From: Streptomyces orinoci
GTDB taxonomy: Bacteria > Actinomycetota > Actinomycetes > Streptomycetales > Streptomycetaceae
Direction: 5' to 3'
Assembly: GCF_003121295.1 (NCBI RefSeq)
Contig: NZ_PHNC01000031.1
Span: 1,490,439 to 1,554,438 of the forward strand
Length of the DNA stretch: 64,000 bases
Within the stretch, counting starts at the first letter, position 1, and each line of letters starts with the position of its first letter. Position numbers and translations under genes: made by a program. Shown here piece by piece: positions 43,368-52,078 of this stretch. The notes below the pieces were generated by a model that was not told where the DNA came from, ran no database searches, and worked only from the letters and a program-made list of their open reading frames with translations.

Positions 43368-44282
43368 ATGGCCGGTCCCGCCTTCCGCGCCGCCGCCGTC
43401 CGAGTGCGCACCCCTGCCACCAGCGCCAACCTCGGTCCCGGCTTCGACGCCCTCGGTCTGTCCCTGGGCCTCTACGACGACGTCGTGGTCAGGGTCGCCG
43501 AGTCCGGCCTGCATATCGACATCGCCGGTGAGGGCGCCGACAGCCTGCCGCGTGACGAGGCCCATCTGCTCGTACGGTCCCTGCGCACCACCTTCGACCT
43601 GCTGGGCGGGCAGCCGCGTGGGCTGGAGCTGGTGTGTGCCAACCGCATTCCACACGCCCGGGGCCTGGGCTCCTCGGCGGCCGCGATCTGTGCCGGGATC
43701 GTGGCGGCCCGGGCGGTGACCATAGGCGGCGCCGAGCGGCTGGACGACGCGGCGATGCTGGAGCTGGCCACCGAGCTCGAGGGCCACCCGGACAATGTCG
43801 CCGCCTGCCTGCTCGGAGGCTTCACCCTGGCCTGGATGGACGCCGGAGCGGCCCGGGCCATTCGGATGGACCCTGCCGATTCCATCGTTCCGGTGGTCTT
43901 CGTCCCGTCCCGGCCGGTGTCCACCGAGACCGCCCGGGGGCTGTTGCCGCGCACCGTCCCCCATGTGGACGCGGCGGCCAACGCCGGACGGGCGGCGCTG
44001 CTGGTGGAGGCCATGACCAGGCGTCCCGAGCTGCTGCTGGCGGCCACCGAGGACCGGCTCCACCAGGAGTACCGCGCCCCGGCGATGCCGGAGAGCGTGG
44101 CCCTGATGCAGCGACTGCGCGCGGACGGCATCGCCGCGGTCGTCTCCGGCGCGGGCCCCACGGTGCTCGCGCTGGTCGAGGACAGTGCGGCCGACAAGGT
44201 CGCACGGCTGGCGGGCGAGGGGTGGGCGGCCAACCGGCTGGCCCTCGACGCCGGGGGGACGAGCGTGCTTCCGCTCGCCTGA
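43368..44282 (+). CDS. thrB: Homoserine kinase
   Basis: A 304-residue GHMP kinase from ATG 43368 with AAGGAGA upstream. Motif 1 is TPATSANLGPGFDALGLSLG, the ATP loop is IPHARGLGSSAAAICAG, and motif 3 is VVSGAGPTVLALV. It phosphorylates homoserine with ATP for threonine synthase. A 275-base gap before it may hold its own promoter. Confidence 0.97.
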   Translation: MAGPAFRAAAVRVRTPATSANLGPGFDALGLSLGLYDDVVVRVAESGLHIDIAGEGADSLPRDEAHLLVRSLRTTFDLLGGQPRGLELVCANRIPHARGLGSSAAAICAGIVAARAVTIGGAERLDDAAMLELATELEGHPDNVAACLLGGFTLAWMDAGAARAIRMDPADSIVPVVFVPSRPVSTETARGLLPRTVPHVDAAANAGRAALLVEAMTRRPELLLAATEDRLHQEYRAPAMPESVALMQRLRADGIAAVVSGAGPTVLALVEDSAADKVARLAGEGWAANRLALDAGGTSVLPLA

Positions 44283-44685
44283 AAGGGCGGCCGGGAGCCA
44301 TACCCGGCCCCGCGAAAAACGCGGTTGCCGGTCTTCGAGAGGGGGAATGTTTGTGGGATCCGGTAGTGTTAACCTCAAGTCTGCACCCGAAGCCACATCG
44401 GCTCGGTGCTCCGTGTCCCGATCAGGGACCGCTTTTCTTCCGGGAGCCTCCCAGACTGCCTGAGCAGATTCGAGCACGCTCCGGAATCGGCGTGAGCGAC
44501 TGAGTGAAGCGATGCGTCTTGTCTTCACTGAATCCTTCACGCCGGCACCAATGCACTGATTTCCTCCGCCGTGATGACCGCGGCGGACCACCGCCCCGGC
44601 CGGTCGCGTACAGGACCGCAGCCGGACAGCACAACCGGTCGCCGAGCCAGACAGGCCGACGCCCGCTCCAGGGAAGGACCCCTTC
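44283..44685 (+). other. rho 5' leader region
   Basis: These 403 bases separate thrB and rho. A -10-like TAGTGT lies at 44364-44369, which would give a leader of about 310 bases. No ORF in the region is convincing. A long leader fits the autoregulated rho genes of other bacteria, but no attenuator was identified. Confidence 0.45.
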
Positions 44686-46731
44686 GTGAGCGACACCACC
44701 GATCTGATGGGCGTGAACGCCACCGGCACCTCCGATGCCGCCACGTCCGCCACGGACGCTCCCGCCGCGCCTGCCACCGGTGCCGCCGCCCCCAGGCGGC
44801 GACGCTCCGGCACCGGCCTCGACGCCATGGTCCTGGCCGAGCTCCAGCAGCTCGCCTCCAGCCTCGGCATCAAGGGCACCGCGCGGATGCGCAAAGGCCA
44901 GCTGATCGAGGTCATCAAGGAGAGGCAGGCGGCCGGCTCCGGTTCGTCCGCCAAGACCGCCGCCGAGCCGGCCGAGGCCGCCGAGGCCAAGCCCAAGCGG
45001 CGGGCCACCTCCCGGACCCGTACGGCCGGCGCCAATGGCGCGCAGCCGGAGGCCGCGGCGGACACCGCCAGGCAGACGGCCGAGCCGGCCGCCGCCCAGC
45101 AGCAGATCGAGATCCCGGGCCAGCCGAGTGGGGGCGCCCCCCAGCTCGAGCGCAGCCGAGAGCTTGGGGGAGACGAGGCTCCGGCGGGCGAGCGGCGCCG
45201 TCGCCGGGCCACCGCGCCCAGCGGCAGCCCCGAGCCCTCCGCCGAGGCGCGCGGTGAGGCCCGTACCGAGGTGCTGACCTCGGAGAAGCCGGCGGAGGCC
45301 GCGGCGGACACCGCCGAGGGCCGTACCGCCAAGGGCGACCGCCAGGAGCGCGGCGACCGCGCCCAGAAGGGCGAGCGCCGGGAGCGCGGCCAGCGCGAGC
45401 GCGACCGCCGTGGCCGCGGCGAGGACGGCGCCCAGCAGGGCGGCCGTCAGCAGCGTCCGCAGGGCGGCGCCCAGGACGAGTTCGACGAGGACGGCGGTGG
45501 CCGCCGGGGCCGTCGCGGCCGCTACCGCGACCGCCGGGGCCGCCGGGGCCGTGAGGAGTTCGCGGGCGAGCCGCAGGTCTCCGAGGACGATGTCCTGATC
45601 CCGGTCGCCGGCATTCTGGACATCCTCGACAACTACGCCTTCATCCGGACCTCCGGCTACCTGCCGGGCCCCAACGACGTCTATGTCTCGCTGGCCCAGG
45701 TCCGCAAGAACGGCCTGCGCAAGGGTGACCATGTCACCGGCGCGGTGCGCCAGCCCAAGGACGGCGAGCGGCGCGAGAAGTTCAACGCCCTTGTCCGGCT
45801 TGACTCGGTGAACGGCATGGCGCCCGAAACCGGCCGCGGCCGCCCGGAGTTCAACAAGCTCACCCCCCTCTACCCGCAGGACAGGCTGCGGTTGGAGACC
45901 GACCCGGGCGTGCTGACGACCCGGATCATCGATCTGGTCGCCCCCATCGGCAAGGGCCAGCGCGGTCTGATCGTGGCCCCGCCGAAGACCGGCAAGACCA
46001 TGGTCATGCAGGCCATCGCCAACGCGATCACCGTCAACAACCCCGAGTGCCACCTGATGGTCGTCCTGGTGGACGAGCGTCCGGAAGAGGTCACCGACAT
46101 GCAGCGGTCGGTCAAGGGCGAGGTCATCTCCTCGACCTTCGACCGCCCGGCCGAGGACCACACCACCGTCGCCGAGCTGGCCATCGAGCGCGCCAAGCGC
46201 CTGGTGGAGCTGGGCCACGATGTGGTCGTCCTGCTGGACTCCATCACCCGCCTGGGCCGCGCCTACAACCTGGCGGCCCCGGCCTCCGGCCGGATCCTGT
46301 CCGGTGGTGTGGACTCCACCGCGCTCTACCCGCCGAAGAAGTTCTTCGGCGCCGCGCGGAACATCGAGGACGGCGGCTCGCTGACCATCCTGGCCACCGC
46401 GCTGGTGGAGACCGGCTCGCGGATGGACGAGGTGATCTTCGAGGAGTTCAAGGGCACCGGCAACATGGAGCTCAAGCTCGACCGGAAGCTCTCGGACAAG
46501 CGCATCTTCCCGGCCGTGGACGTGGACGCCTCCAGCACCCGCAAGGAGGAGATCCTGCTGGGCGGCGAGGAGCTGTCCATCGTCTGGAAGCTCCGCCGGG
46601 TGCTGCACGCCTTGGACCAGCAGCAGGCCATCGAGCTGCTGCTGGACAAGATGAAGCAGACCAAGTCCAACGCCGAGTTCCTGATGCAGATCGCCAAGAC
46701 GGCGCCCGCGCCGGGCAACGGCAACGACTGA
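44686..46731 (+). CDS. rho: Transcription termination factor Rho
   Basis: A 681-residue protein from GTG 44686, much longer than the 419 residues of E. coli Rho. The N-terminal SAP-like helix (LDAMVLAELQQLASSLGIKG) is followed by a roughly 200-residue Arg/Gly/Glu-rich insert typical of actinobacteria. The RNA-binding domain has GILDILDNYAFIRTSGYLPG. The ATPase core has VAPPKTGKTMVMQAIANAI, VVLVDERPEEVTDM and VVLLDSITRLGRAYN, and the R-loop region follows. The hexamer terminates Rho-dependent transcripts. A G-rich hairpin repeat (45128-45172) sits in frame within the insert, encoding SGGAPQLERSRELGG. Confidence 0.97.
   Translation: MSDTTDLMGVNATGTSDAATSATDAPAAPATGAAAPRRRRSGTGLDAMVLAELQQLASSLGIKGTARMRKGQLIEVIKERQAAGSGSSAKTAAEPAEAAEAKPKRRATSRTRTAGANGAQPEAAADTARQTAEPAAAQQQIEIPGQPSGGAPQLERSRELGGDEAPAGERRRRRATAPSGSPEPSAEARGEARTEVLTSEKPAEAAADTAEGRTAKGDRQERGDRAQKGERRERGQRERDRRGRGEDGAQQGGRQQRPQGGAQDEFDEDGGGRRGRRGRYRDRRGRRGREEFAGEPQVSEDDVLIPVAGILDILDNYAFIRTSGYLPGPNDVYVSLAQVRKNGLRKGDHVTGAVRQPKDGERREKFNALVRLDSVNGMAPETGRGRPEFNKLTPLYPQDRLRLETDPGVLTTRIIDLVAPIGKGQRGLIVAPPKTGKTMVMQAIANAITVNNPECHLMVVLVDERPEEVTDMQRSVKGEVISSTFDRPAEDHTTVAELAIERAKRLVELGHDVVVLLDSITRLGRAYNLAAPASGRILSGGVDSTALYPPKKFFGAARNIEDGGSLTILATALVETGSRMDEVIFEEFKGTGNMELKLDRKLSDKRIFPAVDVDASSTRKEEILLGGEELSIVWKLRRVLHALDQQQAIELLLDKMKQTKSNAEFLMQIAKTAPAPGNGND
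45128..45172 (+). repeat. G-rich hairpin repeat inside rho, copy 2
   Basis: Begins GTGGGGGCGCC, contains CCCCCAGCTC...GAGCTTGGGGG as an imperfect stem, and ends GGGGGAG. It shares both ends with the copy at 63428-63458. Its length keeps the rho reading frame. Confidence 0.6.
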
Positions 46732-46755
46732 CGGCCGGACCGGCGCTGACCACCC

Positions 46756-46792
46756 GGAACCTCCCCTTCACCGATGGTGAAGGGGAGGTTCC
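46756..46792 (+). terminator. Intrinsic terminator after rho
   Basis: A perfect 17-bp stem (GGAACCTCCCCTTCACC with its complement) closes a GAT loop, followed by GCGTTTTG. It is 24 bases after the rho stop. The rest of the gap to 47093 shows only promoter-like sequence for the next gene. Confidence 0.92.
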
Positions 46793-47093
46793 GCGTTTTG
46801 GCCGCCTCATTTGTGATCTTGCCGAGTCCTCTCCGTGACCTCCTGAGACTTCCGCCACAGCCGACGCACCCGCCGCCGTCCGTCGCACATCCGGTCGAGC
46901 GCCGGAAAGTCGCAGGTGAGAGCGGGTGTGACCGGTCCGGAAAGCCTCGCCGGAGCGGTCCGTTCTTAAGAAAGTCCTCACCTTTCGCTGTGCAACCCTG
47001 TCGCAGACCCCGCCGTCTGAGCTGGCGAACATCCGCCCGAGTGACCGGGGGCGGCAGGGGGCAGCAGCAAACCAGCGGAGGACTGAAGAGGGT

Positions 47094-48206
47094 ATGGCTG
47101 ACGACAGCAGGAGCACGGCCACGTCACGCCGCCGTGCCGGCCGGTCTCGCGGCCGCAGGCGCAAGCCCCCGGTCCGCCGCAAGGGCTGGCGAATAACGCT
47201 GTGGACGGCCGCCGCGCTGGTCGTCCTGGGCGGAGGCGGACTCGGCTTCGTCTACTACAAGCTCAACGGCAACATCCATGGCGTGGACATCAATGCCGCG
47301 CTGGGCACCGACCGGCCGGAGAACGTGGACAACGGCTCCGAGGACATCCTGGTCCTCGGCTCCGACTCCCGGGCCGGTGCCAACAAGGAGTACGGCGACG
47401 ACACCGGCAGCGCCCGCTCCGACACCGCGATGATCGTCCATGTCTACGCGGGTCATAAGCAGGCCAGCGTGGTCAGCATCCCGCGCGACACCATGGTTCC
47501 CCGCCCGGCGTGCAAGACCACCGACGGCAAGGTCAGCCCGGCCGTCCGGCGGGCCCAGTTCAACGACGCCTACTCGGTGGGCGGCGCGGTCTGCGCGGTC
47601 AAGACGGTCGAGGCGATGACCGGGATCCGCATGGACCACTACCTGGAAGTGGACTTCACCGGCTTCAAGAAGCTCATCGACAAGCTGGGCGGCGTGCCCG
47701 TCACCACCACCAAGGCCATCCACGACAACAAGAGCCACCTGGACCTGCCGGCCGGCACCCACACCCTCGACGGCGAGCAGTCCCTCGGCCTGGTGCGCAC
47801 CCGGCACGGCGTGGGCGACGGCAGCGACCTGGGCCGGATCAAGCTCCAGCAGGCCTTCATCAAGGCCCTGATCGAGCGGGTGAAGTCGGTCGGTCTCTTC
47901 AGCAGCCCCACCAAGCTCTACGGCCTCGCCGACACCGCCACCAGCGCCCTGACCACCGACTCCGAACTGGCCTCGGTGAACAAGCTGCTGGGCTTCGCCA
48001 ATGGGCTCAAGGGCATTGGCTCCAGTGATATGCACATGGTGACGCTGCCGGTGGCCGCCGACCCCATCGACCCCAACCGGGTCGCCCCCATCAACTCCGC
48101 CTCGAAGCAGATCTGGCAGGCGCTGCACGACGACAAGCCCATCCCGGACGCCGCCGTCAAGGCGGGCGCGGGTGCCAAGACCGGCGCCGATGGCGTGGTG
48201 AAGTAG
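47094..48206 (+). CDS. LytR-CpsA-Psr family wall ligase
   Basis: A 370-residue membrane-anchored protein from ATG 47094. A very basic cytoplasmic N-terminus (about 34 residues of RRR/KPP) and one transmembrane helix (about 35-58) precede the LCP domain. Domain motifs are ILVLGSDSRAG, GSARSDTAMIVHVYAG, VSIPRDTMVP, DHYLEVDFTGFKKLID, LGLVRTRHGVGDGSDLGRI and the Arg/Asp residues that bind the lipid phosphate. LCP proteins transfer wall polymers from a lipid carrier to peptidoglycan. It is near a WecA-type gene (53485) but not in its operon. Confidence 0.93.
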   Translation: MADDSRSTATSRRRAGRSRGRRRKPPVRRKGWRITLWTAAALVVLGGGGLGFVYYKLNGNIHGVDINAALGTDRPENVDNGSEDILVLGSDSRAGANKEYGDDTGSARSDTAMIVHVYAGHKQASVVSIPRDTMVPRPACKTTDGKVSPAVRRAQFNDAYSVGGAVCAVKTVEAMTGIRMDHYLEVDFTGFKKLIDKLGGVPVTTTKAIHDNKSHLDLPAGTHTLDGEQSLGLVRTRHGVGDGSDLGRIKLQQAFIKALIERVKSVGLFSSPTKLYGLADTATSALTTDSELASVNKLLGFANGLKGIGSSDMHMVTLPVAADPIDPNRVAPINSASKQIWQALHDDKPIPDAAVKAGAGAKTGADGVVK

Positions 48207-48228
48207 CCCGGGAATACCGGCGGGCCGA

Positions 48229-48243
48229 CCCCCGTTTTGGGGG
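48229..48243 (+). terminator. Possible terminator after the LCP gene
   Basis: CCCCC-GTTTT-GGGGG forms a short stem, with flanking GGCCG/CGGCC able to extend it. It lies 22 bases after the LCP stop and before rpmE. Confidence 0.45.
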
Positions 48244-48339
48244 ATACGGCCAGTGCTGGCAAACTGGTACGTCGGCCCCGGTTCACGTCCGGCAATCCCG
48301 CCGTACGACCCGGAGCCCTCCCGAACCTAGGAGAATCCC

Positions 48340-48564
48340 TTGAAGCGCGACATCCACCCGGAGTACGTGGACACCCAGGTCAGCTGCACCTGTGGCGCCT
48401 CGTTCACCACCCGTAGCACGATCGCCGGCGGCACCATCCGCGCCGAAATCTGCTCCGAGTGCCACCCGTTCTACACGGGCAAGCAGAAGATCCTCGACAC
48501 CGGTGGCCGTGTGGCGCGGTTCGAGGCCCGCTTCGGCAAGAACGCCGGGTCGGCCAAGAAGTAG
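48340..48564 (+). CDS. rpmE: Ribosomal protein L31 (zinc-binding form)
   Basis: A 74-residue protein starting at TTG 48340, supported by AGGAGA upstream. The zinc ligands are present: TQVSCTCGASFTTRS and EICSECHPFYTGKQK, the four Cys of the C+ form. It belongs to the large subunit. Streptomyces also carry a zinc-free paralogue elsewhere. It is followed by prfA after 115 bases. Confidence 0.97.
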   Translation: MKRDIHPEYVDTQVSCTCGASFTTRSTIAGGTIRAEICSECHPFYTGKQKILDTGGRVARFEARFGKNAGSAKK

Positions 48565-48679
48565 CGACCCGACGGCGCCGGTCGGCCGCCCCCCGTTGCC
48601 ATGGGAGGCGGCCGCACCGGCGCTTTGTCGTCCAGCAGGCCAGCAGGCCCGTCCAGTCCTTTTCGCTTAGGGAATCCTG

Positions 48680-49759
48680 ATGTTCGAGGCAGTCGAGGAA
48701 CTCACCGGTGAGCACGCCGACCTCGAAAAGCGGCTCGCCGACCCCGCCGTACACGCGGACCAGGCCAATGCCCGCAAGCTCAACAAGCGCTATGCGGAGC
48801 TGACCCCGATCGTCTCCGTCTACCGGTCCTGGAAGCAGACCGGCGACGACATCGAGACCGCCCGCGAGTTCGCCGCCGCCGACCCGGACTTCGCCGCCGA
48901 GGTCAAGGAGCTGGAGAAGCAGCGCGAGGAGCTCACCGAGCGGCTGCGCCTGCTGCTCGTCCCGCGCGACCCCAGCGACGACAAGGACGTCATCCTGGAG
49001 ATCAAGGCCGGCGCGGGCGGCGACGAGTCCGCCCTGTTCGCCGGCGATCTGCTGCGGATGTATCTGCGCTACGCCGAGCGGGTCGGCTGGAAGACCGAGA
49101 TCATCGACTCCACCGAGTCCGAGCTGGGCGGCTACAAGGACGTCCAGGTCGCGGTGAAGACCAAGGGCGGCAATGGCGCCACCGAGCCGGGCCAGGGCGT
49201 CTGGGCGCGGCTGAAGTACGAGGGCGGGGTGCACCGCGTCCAGCGGGTGCCCGCCACCGAGTCCCAGGGCCGTATCCACACCTCCGCGGCCGGTGTGCTG
49301 GTCACGCCGGAGGCCGAGGAGATCGACGTCGAGATCAACCCCAACGACCTGCGGATCGACGTCTACCGCTCGTCCGGCCCCGGCGGCCAGTCGGTCAACA
49401 CCACCGACTCCGCGGTGCGCATCACCCACCTGCCCACCGGGGTGGTCGCCTCCTGCCAGAACGAGAAGAGCCAGCTGCAGAACAAGGAGCAGGCGCTGCG
49501 CATCCTGCGCTCCCGGCTGCTGGCCGCCGCCCAGGAGAAGGCCGAGGCCGAGGCCGCCGACGCGCGCCGCAGCCAGGTGCGCACCGTGGACCGCTCCGAG
49601 AAGATCCGGACGTACAACTTCCCGGAAAACCGGATCTCGGACCACCGGGTGGGCTTCAAGGCGTACAACTTGGACCAGGTACTCGACGGCGACCTGGACG
49701 CGGTGATCCAGGCGTGTGTGGACGCCGACTCGGCGGCCAAGCTCGCGGCCGCCCAGTAA
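48680..49759 (+). CDS. prfA: Peptide chain release factor 1
   Basis: A 359-residue protein from ATG 48680. It has the codon-recognition region around GRIHTSAAGVLVTPEAEEID and the catalytic GGQ loop in RSSGPGGQSVNTTDSAVRI. It releases peptides at UAA and UAG. It precedes prmC, the gene for its GGQ methylase, by 43 bases. Confidence 0.97.
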   Translation: MFEAVEELTGEHADLEKRLADPAVHADQANARKLNKRYAELTPIVSVYRSWKQTGDDIETAREFAAADPDFAAEVKELEKQREELTERLRLLLVPRDPSDDKDVILEIKAGAGGDESALFAGDLLRMYLRYAERVGWKTEIIDSTESELGGYKDVQVAVKTKGGNGATEPGQGVWARLKYEGGVHRVQRVPATESQGRIHTSAAGVLVTPEAEEIDVEINPNDLRIDVYRSSGPGGQSVNTTDSAVRITHLPTGVVASCQNEKSQLQNKEQALRILRSRLLAAAQEKAEAEAADARRSQVRTVDRSEKIRTYNFPENRISDHRVGFKAYNLDQVLDGDLDAVIQACVDADSAAKLAAAQ

Positions 49760-49802
49760 CGTCCGCAACGTTGGTCATGGAGCGCAACAGGAGGAAGGCC
49801 CA

Positions 49803-50648
49803 GTGAACCTGCTGCTCGCCGAGGTGGCACAGGCCACCCAGCGGCTGGCCGACGCCGGCGTGCCCTCCCCGCGCTTCGACGCGGAGGAGCTCGCCGCCTG
49901 GGTGCACGGCGTCAAACGCGGTGAACTGCACCAGGTGGCCGACGCCGACTTCGACGCCCGCTACTGGGAGGCCATCGCCCGCCGGGAGGCCCGCGAACCC
50001 CTTCAGCACATCACCGGCCGGGCCTTCTTCCGCTACCTGGAACTCCAGGTGGGCCCCGGGGTGTTCGTGCCCCGGCCGGAGACCGAGTCGGTGGTCGGCT
50101 GGGCCATAGACGCGGTACGGGCCATGGACGTGGTGGAGCCGCTGATCGTCGATCTGTGCACCGGCTCCGGCGCCATCGCGCTGGCCCTGGCCCAGGAGGT
50201 GCCCCGTTCCCGGGTGCACGCCGTGGAGCTGGACGAGGGGGCGCTGGCCTGGGCGCGCAAGAACATCGAGGGCTCCCGGGTGCAACTGCACCACCAGGAC
50301 GCCCTCCAGGCGCTCCCCGAGCTGGACGGCCAGGTGGACCTGGTCATCAGCAACCCCCCGTACATCCCGCTCACCGAGTGGGAGTACGTCGCCCCCGAGG
50401 CCCGCGACCACGACCCGGAGCTGGCCCTGTTCTCCGGCGAGGACGGCCTGGACACCATCCGCGGCCTGGAGCGCACCGCCCACCGGCTGCTGCGCCCCGG
50501 CGGCGTGGTGGTCATCGAGCACGCCGACACCCAGGGCGGACAGGTGCCCTGGATCTTCACCGAGGAGCGCGGCTGGGCCGACGCGGCCGACCACCCGGAC
50601 CTGAACAACCGGCCCCGGTTCGCCACCGCGCGAAAGGCGATGCCGTGA
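49803..50648 (+). CDS. prmC: Release factor N5-glutamine methyltransferase
   Basis: A 281-residue SAM-dependent enzyme from GTG 49803 (AGGAGG upstream). Motif I is IVDLCTGSGAIALALAQ and the catalytic/substrate motif is LVISNPPYIPLTEWE. The N-terminal helical domain recognises release factors (REPLQHITGRAFF). It methylates the Gln of the GGQ loop in release factors. It is co-transcribed with prfA. Confidence 0.96.
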   Translation: MNLLLAEVAQATQRLADAGVPSPRFDAEELAAWVHGVKRGELHQVADADFDARYWEAIARREAREPLQHITGRAFFRYLELQVGPGVFVPRPETESVVGWAIDAVRAMDVVEPLIVDLCTGSGAIALALAQEVPRSRVHAVELDEGALAWARKNIEGSRVQLHHQDALQALPELDGQVDLVISNPPYIPLTEWEYVAPEARDHDPELALFSGEDGLDTIRGLERTAHRLLRPGGVVVIEHADTQGGQVPWIFTEERGWADAADHPDLNNRPRFATARKAMP

Positions 50649-50700
50649 CGACGGCAGCGGCAGCACAGACATTCACCCCGTACCAGGAGGTTGGCTAGAG

Positions 50701-51348
50701 ATGGCACGGCGTTACGACTGCAGCGACGCGACCGACCGCAAGACCGGTCTGCGCGAGGCGGCCGCCGCGGTCCGCCGCGGCGAACTGGTCGTGCTGCCCA
50801 CCGACACCGTGTACGGCATCGGTGCGGACGCCTTCAGCCGGGAGGCCGTGGGCGACCTGCTCCAGGCCAAGGGCCGCGGCCGGGGCATGCCCTCGCCGGT
50901 CCTGATCGGCTCGCCCAACACCCTGCACGGGCTGGTCACCGACTTCTCCGAGCAGGCCTGGGAGCTGGTGGACGCCTTCTGGCCGGGCGCGCTGACCCTG
51001 GTCGCCAACCACCAGCCCTCGCTGACCTGGGACCTGGGCGAGACCCGGGGCACCGTGGCGGTGCGGATGCCGCTGCACCCGGTCGCCATCGAACTGCTCA
51101 CCGAGTTCGGCCCGATGGCCGTCTCCAGCGCCAACCTCACCGGCCACCCGGCCCCGCAGACCTGCGACGCCGCCCAGGAGATGCTGGGCGACTCGGTCTC
51201 CGTCTACCTCGACGGCGGCCCCACCCCGGCCGATGTGCCCTCCTCCATCGTGGACGTCACCGGCAAGGTGCCCGTCCTGCTGCGCGCCGGTGCCATCAGC
51301 GCCGAGCAGCTCCGCGAGGTGGTACCCGAGCTCGAGGTGGCCAATTGA
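50701..51348 (+). CDS. tsaC: Threonylcarbamoyl-AMP synthase (TsaC/YwlC)
   Basis: A 215-residue Sua5/YciO/YrdC-domain protein from ATG 50701 (AGGAGG upstream). Substrate-binding motifs are LPTDTVYGIGADAFS, AKGRGRGMPSPVLIG and PMAVSSANLTGHPAP. It makes the threonylcarbamoyl-AMP needed for the t6A tRNA modification. It has only the YrdC domain, without the Sua5 C-terminal part. Its stop overlaps the next start. Confidence 0.93.
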   Translation: MARRYDCSDATDRKTGLREAAAAVRRGELVVLPTDTVYGIGADAFSREAVGDLLQAKGRGRGMPSPVLIGSPNTLHGLVTDFSEQAWELVDAFWPGALTLVANHQPSLTWDLGETRGTVAVRMPLHPVAIELLTEFGPMAVSSANLTGHPAPQTCDAAQEMLGDSVSVYLDGGPTPADVPSSIVDVTGKVPVLLRAGAISAEQLREVVPELEVAN

Positions 51349-51998
51349 TCGCCCCGCAGGGGCGTGGCATAGCGGGACCGGAGCAGACCACCGACACCTT
51401 CCGCATCCTCCACGTCAGCACCGGCAATGTCTGCCGCTCGCCGATCACCGAGCGGCTGACCCGCCATGCCCTCACCGAGCGCCTGGGCGACCCCCTCGCC
51501 GGCGGCCTGGTGGTGGAGAGCGCCGGCACCTGGGGGCACGAGGGCGCGCCCATGGAGGCGCACGCCGCCACCGTGCTCTCCGACTTCGGCGCCGACGCCC
51601 AGGGCTTCACCGGCCGGGAGCTGCTGGACGAGCACGTCATCCGGGCCGATCTGGTGCTCACCGCCACCCGCGACCACCGCGCCCAGGTCATCTCCATGGG
51701 GCACTCGGCGGGCCTGCGCACCTTCACCCTCAAGGAGTTCACCCGCCTGGTACGGGCCATCGACCCGGCCACCCTGCCCGCCCCGGACCACCCCGGCGGC
51801 ATGGTCGAGCGCGCCCGTGCCCTGGTGCAGGCGGCCGCCGCGCTGCGCGGCTGGCTGCTGGCCCCGGATGCCGAGGCCGACGAGGTGCACGACCCCTATG
51901 GCGCCCCCATCACCTTCTTCCGCTCCATCGGCGATGAGATCAACCAGGCGCTGGACCCGGTGGTGACGGCGCTCACCGGCGTCCCCGCTCCGGCGTAG
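51345..51998 (+). CDS. Low-molecular-weight phosphatase-like protein lacking the catalytic Cys
   Basis: A 217-residue protein. TTG 51345 overlaps the tsaC stop (TTGA) and has GAGGTGG upstream. The P-loop reads RILHVSTGNVCRSPITERL; the family consensus VCxGNxCRSP has the nucleophile Cys where this protein has Ser. The general-acid Asp region near the C-terminus is VHDPYGAP, which fits DPYG. The rest of the fold is present. With Ser instead of Cys, phosphatase activity would be lost or very low, so it may bind phosphoproteins. It is probably co-transcribed with tsaC. Confidence 0.85.
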   Translation: MIAPQGRGIAGPEQTTDTFRILHVSTGNVCRSPITERLTRHALTERLGDPLAGGLVVESAGTWGHEGAPMEAHAATVLSDFGADAQGFTGRELLDEHVIRADLVLTATRDHRAQVISMGHSAGLRTFTLKEFTRLVRAIDPATLPAPDHPGGMVERARALVQAAAALRGWLLAPDAEADEVHDPYGAPITFFRSIGDEINQALDPVVTALTGVPAPA

Positions 51999-52078
51999 GC
52001 GCTGCATACGCCCGGCCGCGGGCCTACATTGGGTGGTGAGCACCCCTTCTTCGGCGCACTGCTGCATCGGAGCCCACG

